The notes under the pieces: model-generated | Told to the model about the DNA's origin: nothing | Databases searched by the model: none | The model's input: the letters and a program-made list of their open reading frames with translations, nothing else | Source of the DNA: Succinatimonas sp. UBA6849 | GTDB lineage: Bacteria > Pseudomonadota > Gammaproteobacteria > Enterobacterales > Succinivibrionaceae | Assembly: GCA_002449335.1 (NCBI GenBank) | Contig: DKDL01000020.1 | Coordinates: 11,054-16,805 of the forward strand | Direction of reading: 5' to 3' | Length of the DNA: 5,752 bases | Program-made: the position numbers and the translations under genes | Shown here: piece by piece, positions 5,731-5,752 of the stretch | How positions within the stretch are numbered: position 1 is the first letter of the stretch | How the letters are laid out: every line of letters starts with the position of its first letter

Positions 5731-5752
5731 GTAACTTTCCCAAGACCCAGTT
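5731..5752 (+). repeat. 22-bp direct repeat, copy cut by the right edge
   Basis: This is identical to 1164-1185 over every base left in the window and in the same orientation. It is preceded by AAAAG. On the minus strand it reads as KLGLGKVTF followed by a stop, so it could be the C-terminal end of a gene entering from the right or the terminus of a repeated element. Ending exactly in a repeat is what an assembly break would produce. Confidence 0.75.

Noticed and set aside
1..5752. CRISPR array, tRNA, rRNA or phage-type gene cluster
   Set aside because: No regularly spaced repeats, no tRNA cloverleaf or CCA-end pattern, and no conserved ribosomal RNA segments were recognised.

Overview
The window reads as an AT-rich bacterial segment from a mannan-using gut or rumen anaerobe. 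Coding DNA is moderately AT-rich and the intergenic DNA is very AT-rich. No 16S, tRNA or other taxonomic marker is present. My guess at a Succinivibrionaceae-like gammaproteobacterium, with a Firmicute as the alternative, rests on general style (a LacI regulator divergent from sugar phosphorylases, no SusCD-type neighbours) and is weak.

Layout. Bases 1-1543 form a gene-poor, decayed-looking accessory stretch. It holds a short open frame cut by the left edge (2-88), a small membrane-protein frame broken by one in-frame TAG (357-731), and a 60-aa putative membrane protein with a strong Shine-Dalgarno and a plausible sigma70 promoter (950-1132). It also holds a 22-bp sequence (1164-1185) that recurs exactly at the right edge (5731-5752), followed by short coding-like scraps.

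Bases 1544-3827 are a two-gene minus-strand operon of GH130 mannoside phosphorylases. The GH130_2-type mannooligosaccharide phosphorylase is promoter-proximal and the GH130_1-type mannosylglucose phosphorylase is distal. A strong intrinsic terminator ends the operon. Between the genes lies a perfect hairpin with a U tract that runs straight into the Shine-Dalgarno of the second gene.

Bases 3828-4684 are a long AT-rich regulatory interval. It contains a 15-bp perfect inverted repeat able to form a large hairpin (4038-4102), a 22-bp near-perfect palindrome with the CG centre usual for LacI-family operators (4329-4350), and a 13-bp perfect palindrome sharing the octamer GGTAACGT with it (4628-4640). 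Bases 4685-5689 encode a complete LacI-family repressor, divergent from the phosphorylases.

How the parts may work together (inference). Manno-oligosaccharides enter the cytosol through a transporter not in this window and are cleaved with phosphate to mannose-1-phosphate, saving ATP. The LacI protein probably senses a related sugar, represses the operon and represses itself. The intercistronic hairpin may lower the amount of the distal enzyme. No defence system, CRISPR array, RNA gene or complete insertion sequence is visible. The most unusual material is the regulatory architecture and the decayed left third.
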